From assembly GCA_964583765.1 (NCBI GenBank), contig CAZOWW010000065.1, positions 1 through 31,693 of the forward strand: DNA of 31,693 bases, written 5' to 3'. The position numbers and the translations under genes are program-made. Below are positions 8,297 through 16,408 of the stretch, in pieces. Origin of the DNA: CAZOWW01 sp964583765. GTDB taxonomy: Bacteria; Actinomycetota; Actinomycetes; Actinomycetales; Kineosporiaceae. The notes beneath the pieces are model-generated. The model was not told where the DNA came from, did not search any database, and worked only from the letters and a program-made list of their open reading frames with translations. Position 1 is the first letter of the stretch. Each line of letters begins with the position of its first letter.

Positions 8297-10660
8297 ATGA
8301 CCTTGCCGCCGGAGGGATTCGGCGCGTTGTTGCGGGACCTGTTGGCCGAGCGAGATCTGTCGGTGCGCGCGTTGGCACGCCAGGTCCCGATCGACGCGGG
8401 GCAGCTGTCGCGCGTCCTCAACGGTCGTCGACTCCCGAGCGTGAACCTTGCTCGCCGATGCGATGCGATCTTCGGCACCGGCGATCTCCTGGCCAGGGCA
8501 GCCAGACAGGTCCGCGCACAAGCCGCCGCCGCAACACTGGTTCCGCCGGGCCGGGCTTCCGCTGGGACGGCGCCACCCGATGCTGGATCTGTGCCGGATC
8601 TGCTGGGCGAGGAGGTCGTGGCCGGAGATGGCCGGGAGCCGTTGCGGGTGTGGAACATCGCCCCGGCGGTGCGGGCCTTCTGCGGACGCGACGCAGAGAT
8701 CGGTGCCATCCACAAGGCATTGCGGGCCAGATCGATCGATGACTCGCGGGCGGCCGTCGTCGCGGTCCACGGCATCGCGGGGGTGGGCAAGACCCAGCTC
8801 GTTCGCGCCTTCGCGGATCGGTACCGAGGGGATTACCAGCTGGGCTGGTGGATCACTGCGGAGACGCGACTGGAGATGGTCACCGGACTCGGACAGCTCG
8901 CAGTCCGCCTGGGTGCCCTGCCGGAATGGTCGCCGGCCGAGCTGCTGACCTACGCGTTCGACCAGCTGCGACACCGCGACTCGTGGCTGCTGGTCCTGGA
9001 TAACGCGACCGGCCCGGTCGACGTCGCACCATTCCTACCGCCTGCGGGCCGCAGGCAGGCCCACGTCGTCCTGACCTCGCGCAACCCGACCTGGCGCCTG
9101 CTGGCGACCCCGATCCCGGTGGATGTGCTCGGCCTGGAGGCCGCCACCGAGCTCCTCGAAGCGAACGACCCAGGCGAGCCCGAGACGCTCGCCCGATCCC
9201 TGGCCCAGGAGCTGGGCCAACTCCCACTCGCCCTGGCGCAAGCGGCCGCCTACGCCAGCGAGACGGACATCTCCGCGGGGGAGTACCTGGAGCTGTTCCG
9301 GGCGGAGCGCACCCGCCTGCTGCGGTGCGGGCAGGCCTTGTCCTACCCCAGCACCGTCGTCACGGCCGTCACCCTCAGCCTGGATCATCTGGCCACCGCC
9401 TACCCGACCGCGCTGCGGCTGCTGGAGATCTGTGCCCTGTACGCCCCGGATCATCTGCCGCTGCGGGACATCCTGAGCGCCCTGAGCGCGGCCGCCCGGG
9501 CATCGGGCGCACAGCGACCAGAGGCCCGGGAATCGGACGAGTGGCAGGCCACGGGGCGGCAGGCAGATGACTGGAGCTGGGCCGCCGTGGTCCCGTCGTC
9601 CGGGACGTCCGGGGTGATCGAGCGCCTGGAGATCCTGCGAGCCCTGCGCCAGTCGGGCCTGATGACGGTCGAGGACGAGGAATCGGTGCGGATGCATCGA
9701 CTCACCCGTCTGATCATCGAAGAGCGAACCACAGCTGCGGACGAACGCCTTTACGAGGCGGTCGACGTCCTGGCTGCCCTGTTCCCCGAGACCCCCTCCG
9801 AACCCGATACCTGGCCGATCTGCGCCCGCCTGCTCCCGCACGCCCGGGCGACCTTCGCCCACGCCGCGCGCCGCGGCATCGTCAGCGTGGCCCTGGCCGG
9901 CCTACTGAGCCGGGTCGGCCGGTACCTGCTGTGCACCGGACTGGGCTTCCCCGATGCCCGCGACCTGCACGAGGACGCCCTGGCCATGCGACGACGGCTC
10001 CATGACGGTGACCATCCCGAGGTCGCCCGGGCACTGGTTCACCTGGCCGTGGACCTGAACGAACTCGGCGACAGCGCTCACGCGCGGGATCTGCACCATC
10101 AGGCCCTGGCCATGCGCCGGCGCCTGCATCCGGGCGACCACGTCGACCTGGCCCACAGCCTGGACAACCTCGGCAACGTGCTGCACGTTCTGCGCGAGTA
10201 CGAGCAAGCGCGCCAGCACCACGAGCAGGCTCTGGCCATGCGCCGGCGCCTGCACATCGAGGACCACGCCGACCTCGCCTACTCGTTGAGCAACCTGGCC
10301 AGTGACCTGCACGAACTCGGTGATCTCGACCGTGCCCGAGAGCTCAACGAACAGGCCTTGGCCATGCGACGCCGCATGGACCCGGGCGACCACCCCGACG
10401 TCGCCCACTCCCTGACCAGCCTCGCTGCCGACCTGCACGTCCTGGGGGAGTACGCCCGGGCGATAGACCTGGAAGAACAGGCCCTGGCCATGCGACGTCG
10501 CCTGTACCCCGGGGACCACCCGAACACCGTGCGCAGTCTGCGGAGCCTGGCCGCGAACCACCGCGCTCTGGACCACGCGGACATCACTGCACGCCTGGCG
10601 TCCGAGGCGCGCGATATCGAGCTCCGGTTGACCACCCAGTGGACGCGGGCCACCGCATAG
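8297..10660 (+). CDS. XRE-type HTH, NB-ARC ATPase and TPR regulator
   Basis: The product is a 787-residue STAND-type regulator. Residues about 8-66 form an XRE/Cro helix-turn-helix (SVRALARQVPIDAGQLSRVL). A short linker leads to an NB-ARC module with Walker A GIAGVGKT (about 158-165) and Walker B-like WLLVLDN (near 230). A long helical region follows, then five TPR units of exactly 42 residues sharing the core LAMRRRL. Such proteins act as ligand-gated switches, with the TPRs sensing and ATP binding licensing DNA binding or signalling. ATG 8297 has a strong Shine-Dalgarno (GGGGGAGG, 8283-8290). The operator-like element upstream and an HTH closely matching the regulator at 12019 suggest shared or autoregulatory control. 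The S66 peptidase 146 bp downstream may be co-transcribed. Confidence 0.85.
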   Translation: MTLPPEGFGALLRDLLAERDLSVRALARQVPIDAGQLSRVLNGRRLPSVNLARRCDAIFGTGDLLARAARQVRAQAAAATLVPPGRASAGTAPPDAGSVPDLLGEEVVAGDGREPLRVWNIAPAVRAFCGRDAEIGAIHKALRARSIDDSRAAVVAVHGIAGVGKTQLVRAFADRYRGDYQLGWWITAETRLEMVTGLGQLAVRLGALPEWSPAELLTYAFDQLRHRDSWLLVLDNATGPVDVAPFLPPAGRRQAHVVLTSRNPTWRLLATPIPVDVLGLEAATELLEANDPGEPETLARSLAQELGQLPLALAQAAAYASETDISAGEYLELFRAERTRLLRCGQALSYPSTVVTAVTLSLDHLATAYPTALRLLEICALYAPDHLPLRDILSALSAAARASGAQRPEARESDEWQATGRQADDWSWAAVVPSSGTSGVIERLEILRALRQSGLMTVEDEESVRMHRLTRLIIEERTTAADERLYEAVDVLAALFPETPSEPDTWPICARLLPHARATFAHAARRGIVSVALAGLLSRVGRYLLCTGLGFPDARDLHEDALAMRRRLHDGDHPEVARALVHLAVDLNELGDSAHARDLHHQALAMRRRLHPGDHVDLAHSLDNLGNVLHVLREYEQARQHHEQALAMRRRLHIEDHADLAYSLSNLASDLHELGDLDRARELNEQALAMRRRMDPGDHPDVAHSLTSLAADLHVLGEYARAIDLEEQALAMRRRLYPGDHPNTVRSLRSLAANHRALDHADITARLASEARDIELRLTTQWTRATA
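9980..10609 (+). repeat. Five 126-bp tandem coding repeats (42-residue TPR units)
   Basis: The codons for LAMRRRL/M begin at 9980, 10106, 10232, 10358 and 10484, a strict 126-bp period. Each unit encodes a TPR with the same layout (LAMRRRL, GDHPDVA-like, LGNLA-like, LGEYARA-like). Strong DNA identity between units suggests recent expansion or homogenisation, and a copy number that could vary between strains. The last unit is partly degenerate. Confidence 0.8.
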
Positions 10661-10806
10661 AACGGACGACGACCCCGCCCAGCACCACGACCCGACGCGA
10701 CCTCGAACCGACCCCGAGGGTGGCAGCCCTCCTGGCCAGCAGAATCCGCACCGGCGGAGATCCGGACGGCTAGAGAGGCCTACACGATCAGAGACAGGAG
10801 GACGCC

Positions 10807-11784
10807 ATGGCACGGCAGGAGATCCGTCCCCGGGCACTATGCCCGGGGGACCGCGTGGTGGTGGTCTCGCCCTCCAGCACGATCGCCCCGCTCCGGACCC
10901 AGATCGAGCAAGGGGCTGCCGCGCTGGCGCAGGCGCTGAACGTGATGGTCCACTTCGGCGACCACGCCTTCGCGACCGACCACTACTCCGCCGGAACTCC
11001 GGCCCAACGTGCCCAGGACCTCATGAGCGCGTTCACCACCCCGGACGTCGCCGCGATCGTGCTGTCCCTGGGCGGAGCCACCGCCATCGACATCCTCGAC
11101 CTGCTCGACTACGACGCCATCGCCGCGAACCCGAAGATCCTGGCGGGAATCTCCGACTCCTCCACCGTCCTGAACGCCGTCACCGCCCGCACCGGCCTAG
11201 TGACCTTCCACGGCCTCGAACTGCTGGACCTCGCCCGCGGGCCCCTGCCCTACACGCTCGGATCACTGCGGTCCGTGTGGTGCGAACGCTGGTCCGGCAG
11301 CTACGAGCCGAACCCCGCCTGGCGGGACCTGGACGACGAGCCCACCACCTACACCGGTCGGCGGGCCATCAAGCCAGGCCGGGCCCGCGGCATCGCCGTC
11401 GGCGGGAACTCCGAGGCCTTCATGCAGCTCCTCGGCACCCCGTACTGCCCCGACGTGGACGGCGCGATCCTCGTCCTGGAGACCTACCGGCTGCAGAAAC
11501 GCCACATCCACGCCCTGCTCGTCACCCTTCGACTGCGCGGCATCCTGGACACCATCGCTGGCCTGGTCCTCGGCTACTGCCTGGGCAGCGATGCCCCCGG
11601 CGCCGGGAACGACCGCGACCTCGCCGACATCGTCCAGGAAGCGACCCGCGGCCACGACCTGCCCGTCCTCCAGATCGGCGAGATCGGTCACCAGGTCGAG
11701 AACCTGATCCTGCCCCTCGGCGCCACCCTCGAGATCGACACCGACCCCGTCACCTTGCGGCTGGTTGACCCAGCCACGGTCTGA
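10807..11784 (+). CDS. Peptidase S66 family (LD-carboxypeptidase LdcA / MccF-like)
   Basis: The 325-residue protein has the complete S66 Ser-Glu-His triad: Ser116 in GISDSS, Glu225 in LVLETY and His295 in IGHQVEN, at the spacing usual for LdcA and MccF. LdcA enzymes cut the L,D-bond of murein tetrapeptides in the cytoplasm. MccF enzymes cut the amide between peptide and nucleotide in microcin C-type antibiotics, giving immunity. There is no signal peptide, as expected for either. ATG 10807 follows ACAGGAGG (10794-10801). Its context, with XRE regulators and an argS operon sharing an operator, and a decayed paralogue directly after argS, favours the MccF-like immunity reading, but housekeeping murein recycling is not excluded. 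Confidence 0.85.
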   Translation: MARQEIRPRALCPGDRVVVVSPSSTIAPLRTQIEQGAAALAQALNVMVHFGDHAFATDHYSAGTPAQRAQDLMSAFTTPDVAAIVLSLGGATAIDILDLLDYDAIAANPKILAGISDSSTVLNAVTARTGLVTFHGLELLDLARGPLPYTLGSLRSVWCERWSGSYEPNPAWRDLDDEPTTYTGRRAIKPGRARGIAVGGNSEAFMQLLGTPYCPDVDGAILVLETYRLQKRHIHALLVTLRLRGILDTIAGLVLGYCLGSDAPGAGNDRDLADIVQEATRGHDLPVLQIGEIGHQVENLILPLGATLEIDTDPVTLRLVDPATV

Positions 11785-11915
11785 GCAGCGGCCCCGGGTG
11801 GATGACCACTCTCGATTGTCGGCTGCCTCTTCTTCGGGCGTGGTCGCCCCCGAGGACCTTGAGTGGCAAGCCGACCCCGCCAGGAGCTCGCCGGACCGTG
11901 GTGCCGCGGCGGGGT

Positions 11916-11955
11916 GTTGCCAGGGGTTGCCAGAACCGGGGCAATGCCTGGCAAC
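11916..11955. promoter_or_regulatory. Operator-like element, copy 2
   Basis: GTTGCCAG occurs at 11916 and again at 11926 (10 bp apart), followed by the inverted CTGGCAAC at 11948-11955. CGTGGAAC follows at 11961-11968. The element ends 63 bp before GTG 12019 of an XRE regulator. It is the best-formed of the three copies. Confidence 0.65.
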
Positions 11956-12018
11956 ATCCCCGTGGAACTGGAAGCCTCAGCAGTGACGAGGAGACCGAGC
12001 GAGGGGAGGCGAGAGAGG

Positions 12019-13287
12019 GTGACGTGGGAGACGGAGGCCTTCCGGCTGCTGCTGCGGGGCATGATGAGCCCTCAGGGAATGTCCCTGCGGGCCCTGGCTC
12101 GCCAGATTCCGGTGGATCCCGGGCAGTTGTCCCGGGTCGTCCACGGCAAGCGTCGTCCGAGCCCGGAGTTCGCCCGTCGCTGCGACGAGATCCTGGGCGC
12201 CGGGGGACGACTGGTACAAGCGGCGACAGACGCGGCACCAGCGCCGCTGATGCCGCTTGATCACGATAGTGCTGGCCGTGGCCTCCTGGACCCGCTCGAC
12301 GCGCTCTGTCAGGTGCGCTCGGAACTGGATGAGGCCCTCGCATCAGCAACGGTGACGGCGGGGCAGTTGGAGCTGATCGAGGCTTCGACGTTCGAGCATG
12401 TCCAGGCCTACCCACACACTGCCCCGGCTGTAGTCCTGTCGCGTCTGGCCGGCGAGTGTCGGGAGGTCGAGCGGTTGTCACGGCGCCGTCAGCCTGCCTC
12501 GGTCCAGGCGCGCCTGTCAGGGGCCGCCGCGCTGCTGGCAACCATGTGCGCCGACGCCTTGATGAGGCTAGGTGCGCTTGTGCAGGCCAGGCTCTGGTAC
12601 CGCACCGCTGTGGTAGCCGCCGACGACAGCGGCGAGCAGTATCTGCGGGTGCTGGTACGAGCGCAGGCAGCGATGCTGCCGTACTACTACGGCGATCCAC
12701 ACCAGTCGGTGATGTTGTCACAGGCCGCGCTCGAGTTGTCGACGACCCCGTCGTCGGCGACGGTGCTGGCTGTCGCCGCCCGAGCCCGCTCGCTGGCCCG
12801 CCTGAACGCCGCAGCCTCCGCGCGCGCCGACATGGATGAGGCTCGTCGGTTGTTCGATCAGCTCGGTGACGCGGACACCGACGCGGCCTTCCGGTTCCCT
12901 GCAAAACGGCTGCAGTTCTACCTGTCGGGGGCGGCCACCTGGCTCGGGGACACCGACTCCGCCTACCGGATCCAGGATGAAGCATTGACGCTATATCGAT
13001 CGAGCCCTGTCTCGGTGATCGACCCGACCTTGATCAACCTGGACCGCGCCATGTGCCTGGTCAAGGACCGGCGGGCCAGCGAAGCGGTGGCGGTCACCCA
13101 AGAGGCCATCGCCGCGCTACCGGAGATTCAACGCACGGAGATTGTCCTGTCCCGTGTCGTCGACATGGTGGACGTGGTGCCGCCGACCCAACGAGGAGGC
13201 GAGGTGATCGCGCTGGCCGACTACGTCAGCGCCTGCCGGGCCCGAGCCCGCACGCAGGTTGACGGCTCATCCGCCCTCGTGATGTAG
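12019..13287 (+). CDS. XRE-family HTH regulator with TPR-like helical domain
   Basis: The product has about 422 residues. The N-terminal HTH (residues about 8-65; LRALARQIPVDPGQLSRVVH) closely matches that of the NB-ARC-TPR protein at 8297, especially in the recognition helix region (GQLSRV, G[KR]R-PS, FARRCD/LARRCD). The rest is helical with TPR-like repeats (ARLWYRTAVVAADD, ADMDEARRLFDQLGD) and no ATPase domain. It is probably a peptide- or metabolite-responsive DNA-binding regulator. GTG 12019 is chosen because GAGGGGAGG lies nine bases upstream and the HTH then starts near residue 8; the upstream open frame runs through the operator element and is unlikely to be translated. The phosphotransferase gene begins 7 bp after its stop. 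Confidence 0.8.
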   Translation: MTWETEAFRLLLRGMMSPQGMSLRALARQIPVDPGQLSRVVHGKRRPSPEFARRCDEILGAGGRLVQAATDAAPAPLMPLDHDSAGRGLLDPLDALCQVRSELDEALASATVTAGQLELIEASTFEHVQAYPHTAPAVVLSRLAGECREVERLSRRRQPASVQARLSGAAALLATMCADALMRLGALVQARLWYRTAVVAADDSGEQYLRVLVRAQAAMLPYYYGDPHQSVMLSQAALELSTTPSSATVLAVAARARSLARLNAAASARADMDEARRLFDQLGDADTDAAFRFPAKRLQFYLSGAATWLGDTDSAYRIQDEALTLYRSSPVSVIDPTLINLDRAMCLVKDRRASEAVAVTQEAIAALPEIQRTEIVLSRVVDMVDVVPPTQRGGEVIALADYVSACRARARTQVDGSSALVM

Positions 13288-13294
13288 GGAATCG

Positions 13295-14179
13295 ATGTTC
13301 ACCGAGACACAGACCCGCCCGCTGCTGGGGCAAGTCTGCCGCGACCTGGGGCTGTCCGGATCGCAGGCACGGTTGCTGCGCCATCACACCAACGCGGTGT
13401 ACGCGGTTGATGATGCCGTCGTGAAGATCGCACCGCTGGGTGTCGCCACGGACGATCTGCGTCCGGTGGTCGCACTCGTAGAGTGGCTGGTCGCGCGAGG
13501 CTTCCCGACCGTCGAGCTGTATCCGGGAGTCGACCAGCCGTTCGAGATCGGCGGCCACGCCGTCACCGTGTGGCAGCGGCTCGACGCCGGTGACGCCGAT
13601 CCCGTTACCGTCGTGGAACTCGGAGCGCTGCTCCGGGAACTTCACGCCCTGGCTGCCCCACCGCCGGGTGTGTGCTCTCTCGAGCCGTTGGCCGGAATCC
13701 GGCACTCCATCAAGGCCTCGACCATCCTCGCCGACGGCGACCGGATACTGCTCGACGGCCACCTGGACCACCTCAGCAAGGTGTGGGCCTCGATGCGGTT
13801 CCGGCTGCCACCAGGGCTCATCCACGTGGACCCCCAGTCCCGCAACGCGCTGCGGCGCATGGACGGCCAGGCTGTGCTCGCCGACTGGGACGGGGCGGCC
13901 ATCGGACCTCGGGAATGGGACCTGGCCACGATCGCCGTGCACTGCCGCAGGTTCCTGCCGGACGGCCATCGAGTCTTCACCGGATTCGCCGAGGCCTACG
14001 GCTGGGACCCCGCGACCTGGGACGGCTTCGAGGATCTGTGCCGATTGCGTGAGTTGAAGATGATCGCGACGAATGCCCGGAAGTCCCGGCTCGGCAGTCC
14101 AGCGGCGCACGAGGTCCAGCAGCGCCTGGCCGCCCTACGCGACGGCGATGCCCGGGACGCCCGGTGGCAGATCATCTGA
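13295..14179 (+). CDS. Aminoglycoside phosphotransferase (APH)-like kinase
   Basis: The product has 294 residues. A protein-kinase-like fold is indicated by VVKIAPLG (ATP-binding Lys), the catalytic loop HVDPQSRN (His177, Asp179, Asn184; the HxDxxxxN pattern) and the metal-binding ADWDGAAIGPREWDL (Asp197). It should transfer phosphate from ATP to a small-molecule hydroxyl. Family members range from antibiotic resistance enzymes to choline or homoserine kinases, and the substrate cannot be read from sequence. ATG 13295 is seven bases after the regulator's stop, with AGGGA just upstream, so the pair forms an operon. Regulator-phosphotransferase pairing suggests a detoxification or self-resistance step. 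A likely terminator lies at 14271-14301. Confidence 0.8.
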   Translation: MFTETQTRPLLGQVCRDLGLSGSQARLLRHHTNAVYAVDDAVVKIAPLGVATDDLRPVVALVEWLVARGFPTVELYPGVDQPFEIGGHAVTVWQRLDAGDADPVTVVELGALLRELHALAAPPPGVCSLEPLAGIRHSIKASTILADGDRILLDGHLDHLSKVWASMRFRLPPGLIHVDPQSRNALRRMDGQAVLADWDGAAIGPREWDLATIAVHCRRFLPDGHRVFTGFAEAYGWDPATWDGFEDLCRLRELKMIATNARKSRLGSPAAHEVQQRLAALRDGDARDARWQII

Positions 14180-14270
14180 CCAGTCACGGTGGGCCTCGGT
14201 GAGACCACGGCCGTCGAGGTAGCCGAGACGTCGGTTCCTTCCGGTGTCCTGCGCGGGCGCTCCCTGCCGT

Positions 14271-14301
14271 GGGGCGAACAAGGCTGCCCCCTGTTCGCCC
14301 C
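14271..14301 (+). terminator. Hairpin terminator after the XRE-phosphotransferase operon
   Basis: GGGGCGAACA (14271-14280) and TGTTCGCCCC (14292-14301) form a perfect 10-bp stem with an 11-base loop, 92 bp after the phosphotransferase stop. There is no T-tract, which is common for actinobacterial terminators. Confidence 0.55.
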
Positions 14302-14547
14302 TATCGCTCGGTGGGAACTTGCCCCCGGGACTGTTCATGAGCGCACCGGGAAGAGATTTTGCGGTGTGCCCCGGATCGGAGTCGTTCCGTAGCGCTCCGG
14401 CATGACCAGCACGCCGGCGGAAACACGATGGATGTTCGCGGTCTGGCCTCCCGGAGATAACGATCATGTGCGGGCATCGGGAGGAAGAAGGATTCGGAGC
14501 GGCTGCGTCCACGTCACTTTCCCCTCAGCGGACGGGCGCACCGGCAT

Positions 14548-14578
14548 GTTGCCGTTTCTTGCCGCAACACCTGGCAAC
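14548..14578. promoter_or_regulatory. Operator-like element, copy 3
   Basis: GTTGCC at 14548 and CTTGCC at 14558 are again 10 bp apart, and the inverted CTGGCAAC lies at 14571-14578. The gap to the inverted half-site is about 9 bp shorter than in copies 1 and 2, close to one helical turn. CGTGGATC (14607-14614) resembles the downstream CGTGGAAC of the other copies. The element ends 142 bp before the small peptide gene that opens the argS operon. Confidence 0.55.
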
Positions 14579-14720
14579 AGGGTTTTGGGGGGATTCGGCT
14601 GGATAACGTGGATCTCGACTCCGGTGATGGTCACTGCCTCGGCAGGTAGCTGTCGTGGATCCCGGTGTCGCCATGTTGTTGGAGCGGCGCGATTGTCCGA
14701 GGAGAACAAGGAGAAGCCCG

Positions 14721-14882
14721 ATGGCGGAAGTTCCTGTCCGGTCGTCCTGGCCTACTGCAACGTCGAGCTCGGCGACAGGTCGGTTCTCCTGCCGGGACGC
14801 ATGCCTCGCCAGGGAGCTGCCCTGCCGCGCGCACTCGATCGGCCGTCGTGCTGACCACGGTTCGACGGACGGCAGCCGGTGA
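14721..14882 (+). CDS. Small 53-residue peptide ORF, coupled to the decarboxylase
   Basis: ATG 14721 is preceded by AAGGAG (14708-14713) at a seven-base spacing, the best ribosome-binding site in this operon. The stop TGA (14880-14882) overlaps ATG 14882 of the decarboxylase. The peptide is Ser/Arg-rich with three Cys (SCRDACLARELPC) and ends in GSTDGSR, so its C-terminal residue is Arg. No family is recognised. It could be a ribosomally made precursor for the enzymes downstream or simply a leader ORF for translational coupling. Caution: another frame here, ending at 14854, has similar third-position GC and reads plausibly from a TTG at 14693. Frame choice rests on the ribosome-binding site and the stop-start overlap. 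Confidence 0.45.
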   Translation: MAEVPVRSSWPTATSSSATGRFSCRDACLARELPCRAHSIGRRADHGSTDGSR

Positions 14883-16408
14883 TGGTCACCTCCGCGGAGG
14901 TTCCTGCGCGCGAAGCGCCGCCGACGAGCACCGACGACCCTCGGCCCCTCTTCCACCAGGCGATCGAGGTCGGCGCCCGGTTCAAGGCGGACGAGACCGT
15001 GTACCGGCGCCGCAACCAAGCCAACGTCATCCGTGACCACCTGGTGCGGGACCTGCCAGAACACGGCACCTCGCTGGCTGACCTGCTGACGGAATTCGAA
15101 ACCCAGATGCTGCCGTGGTGCAAGAACGAGGCCAGTCCGCGGTTCCTGGGGTTCGCGGACACCGGCGATGATCCCGCCGCCTTGATGGGGGAGATCCTGG
15201 CCACCTTCACCCAGCAGAATCTCATCAACCAGGGTTTCGACTCTCCCAGCGCCACCTTCGTCGACGTGAGCGTGCTCCGGTGGCTGCGCCGCCTGCTCGG
15301 CTACCCGAATCCAGCCGTGGGATCGGTAACTTCGGTGTGGGACATCGGCGGGATCATCACTCCCGGCGGCACCACCAGCAACACCGTGGCCATGATGCTG
15401 GCCCGCGAGCGGTTCTGTCCCGGTGCCATGCATCAAGGCCTTCCAGGTGCCCGACGAGGCGTCGTGTTGGTACCCGCGGGGATCGGCCATTACAGCATCA
15501 GGAGCGCCCTGTCGTGGGTCGGGATGGGTGACGCGACGGTCGAGGTGCCCACCCGAGCTTTCCGTTACGACATACCGGCGTTGTCCGCCGCGCTCGTCGA
15601 ACACCGCGACCGCACGGCGGGGGTGGTCGCCTATGCCGGTGACAGCAGGACCCAGACCGTCGAACACCTCGACGTGGTCCGGGATCTGGTCCGCACGTAC
15701 TCGCCGAAGGCGTGGCTGCACGCCGACGCATGCTGGGGACTGGCCGCCGCCTGCGACCCGCAGCTGTCGGACCTTCTGGCAGGCATCCAGGACTACGACA
15801 GCATCACCGTGGATCCGCACAAGGTCCTGTGCGTGCCCTACAGCCTCAGCGCCCTACTGGTCCGTGACCCCGGAGCACTGCGGTCGGTGGCGAGCCACTC
15901 GGACCTGATCATGCAGGAGGACTTCGCCTTCGGTCAGGTCACGCCCTTCGTAGGCAGCAGGCCGTGGGCCTCGCTGAAGCTGTGGATGATGATGCGGCAC
16001 CACGGCAGGGAAGGGCTGGCCCGCATCATCGCCGACCGGATCGCGGCGCGAAAGGTGTTCGTCTCCTTGCTCGACTCGAATCCGCGGTTGCTGCGCATGC
16101 ACGAGCCTGATCTGACAGCGGTGGCCTTCGTCTACCTGCCCCGCGGGGTACAGGCCGCCCGGGCCAGCGCGCGGGACGTCGAGGTGACCAATCGTGTCAA
16201 CGAGGCGATCCATGACGCCCTCCTGGAACAGGGCAGATGGTTCCTGCACCAGTTCGGGCTACCGGATGACGAGGGACGCCTGCGGCGAGGGGCCCTTGTG
16301 CGTCCGCTGCGCTTTCTGGCCGGCAACTCCCGCGTCACGACCTCGCACCTGCGACAGGCCCTGGACGCGGTGGTCACGTGGGGACGGACCTTCGAGGAGG
16401 AGCTGTGA
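14882..16408 (+). CDS. PLP-dependent group II (aspartate aminotransferase-fold) decarboxylase
   Basis: The product is a 508-residue fold-type I decarboxylase-like enzyme. PLP phosphate-binding region PGGTTSN (161-167), cofactor Asp in HADACWG (280-286) and the Schiff-base Lys314 in VDPHKVL match group II decarboxylases (glutamate, DOPA, diaminobutyrate or cysteine sulfinate type); the substrate is not evident. The stop-start overlap (TGATG) with the peptide ORF and the lack of its own good ribosome-binding site suggest coupling; GTG 14879 is an alternative start one codon upstream. Its stop overlaps the next start (GTGA). In microcin C clusters a PLP decarboxylase domain (MccE N-terminus) works with the SAM-dependent MccD to install an aminopropyl group; this neighbour pair could act similarly, but that is inference. 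Confidence 0.85.
   Translation: MVTSAEVPAREAPPTSTDDPRPLFHQAIEVGARFKADETVYRRRNQANVIRDHLVRDLPEHGTSLADLLTEFETQMLPWCKNEASPRFLGFADTGDDPAALMGEILATFTQQNLINQGFDSPSATFVDVSVLRWLRRLLGYPNPAVGSVTSVWDIGGIITPGGTTSNTVAMMLARERFCPGAMHQGLPGARRGVVLVPAGIGHYSIRSALSWVGMGDATVEVPTRAFRYDIPALSAALVEHRDRTAGVVAYAGDSRTQTVEHLDVVRDLVRTYSPKAWLHADACWGLAAACDPQLSDLLAGIQDYDSITVDPHKVLCVPYSLSALLVRDPGALRSVASHSDLIMQEDFAFGQVTPFVGSRPWASLKLWMMMRHHGREGLARIIADRIAARKVFVSLLDSNPRLLRMHEPDLTAVAFVYLPRGVQAARASARDVEVTNRVNEAIHDALLEQGRWFLHQFGLPDDEGRLRRGALVRPLRFLAGNSRVTTSHLRQALDAVVTWGRTFEEEL

Larger units (their letters stand above)
14180..14720. other. 540 bp intergenic region before the argS operon
   Basis: There is no convincing gene here. It contains a terminator-like hairpin (14271-14301), the third operator-like element (14548-14578) and a possible -10 (TAACGT, 14604-14609). 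Open frames crossing it lack ribosome-binding sites. A competing frame that ends at 14854 overlaps the small peptide gene and is discussed there. Confidence 0.5.

Noticed and set aside
14402..14854. 150-residue plus-strand frame crossing the third operator element
   Set aside because: No ribosome-binding site precedes its ATG and it runs through the operator. Its last 50 residues, possibly from TTG 14693, remain a minor rival to the small peptide frame and are noted there.
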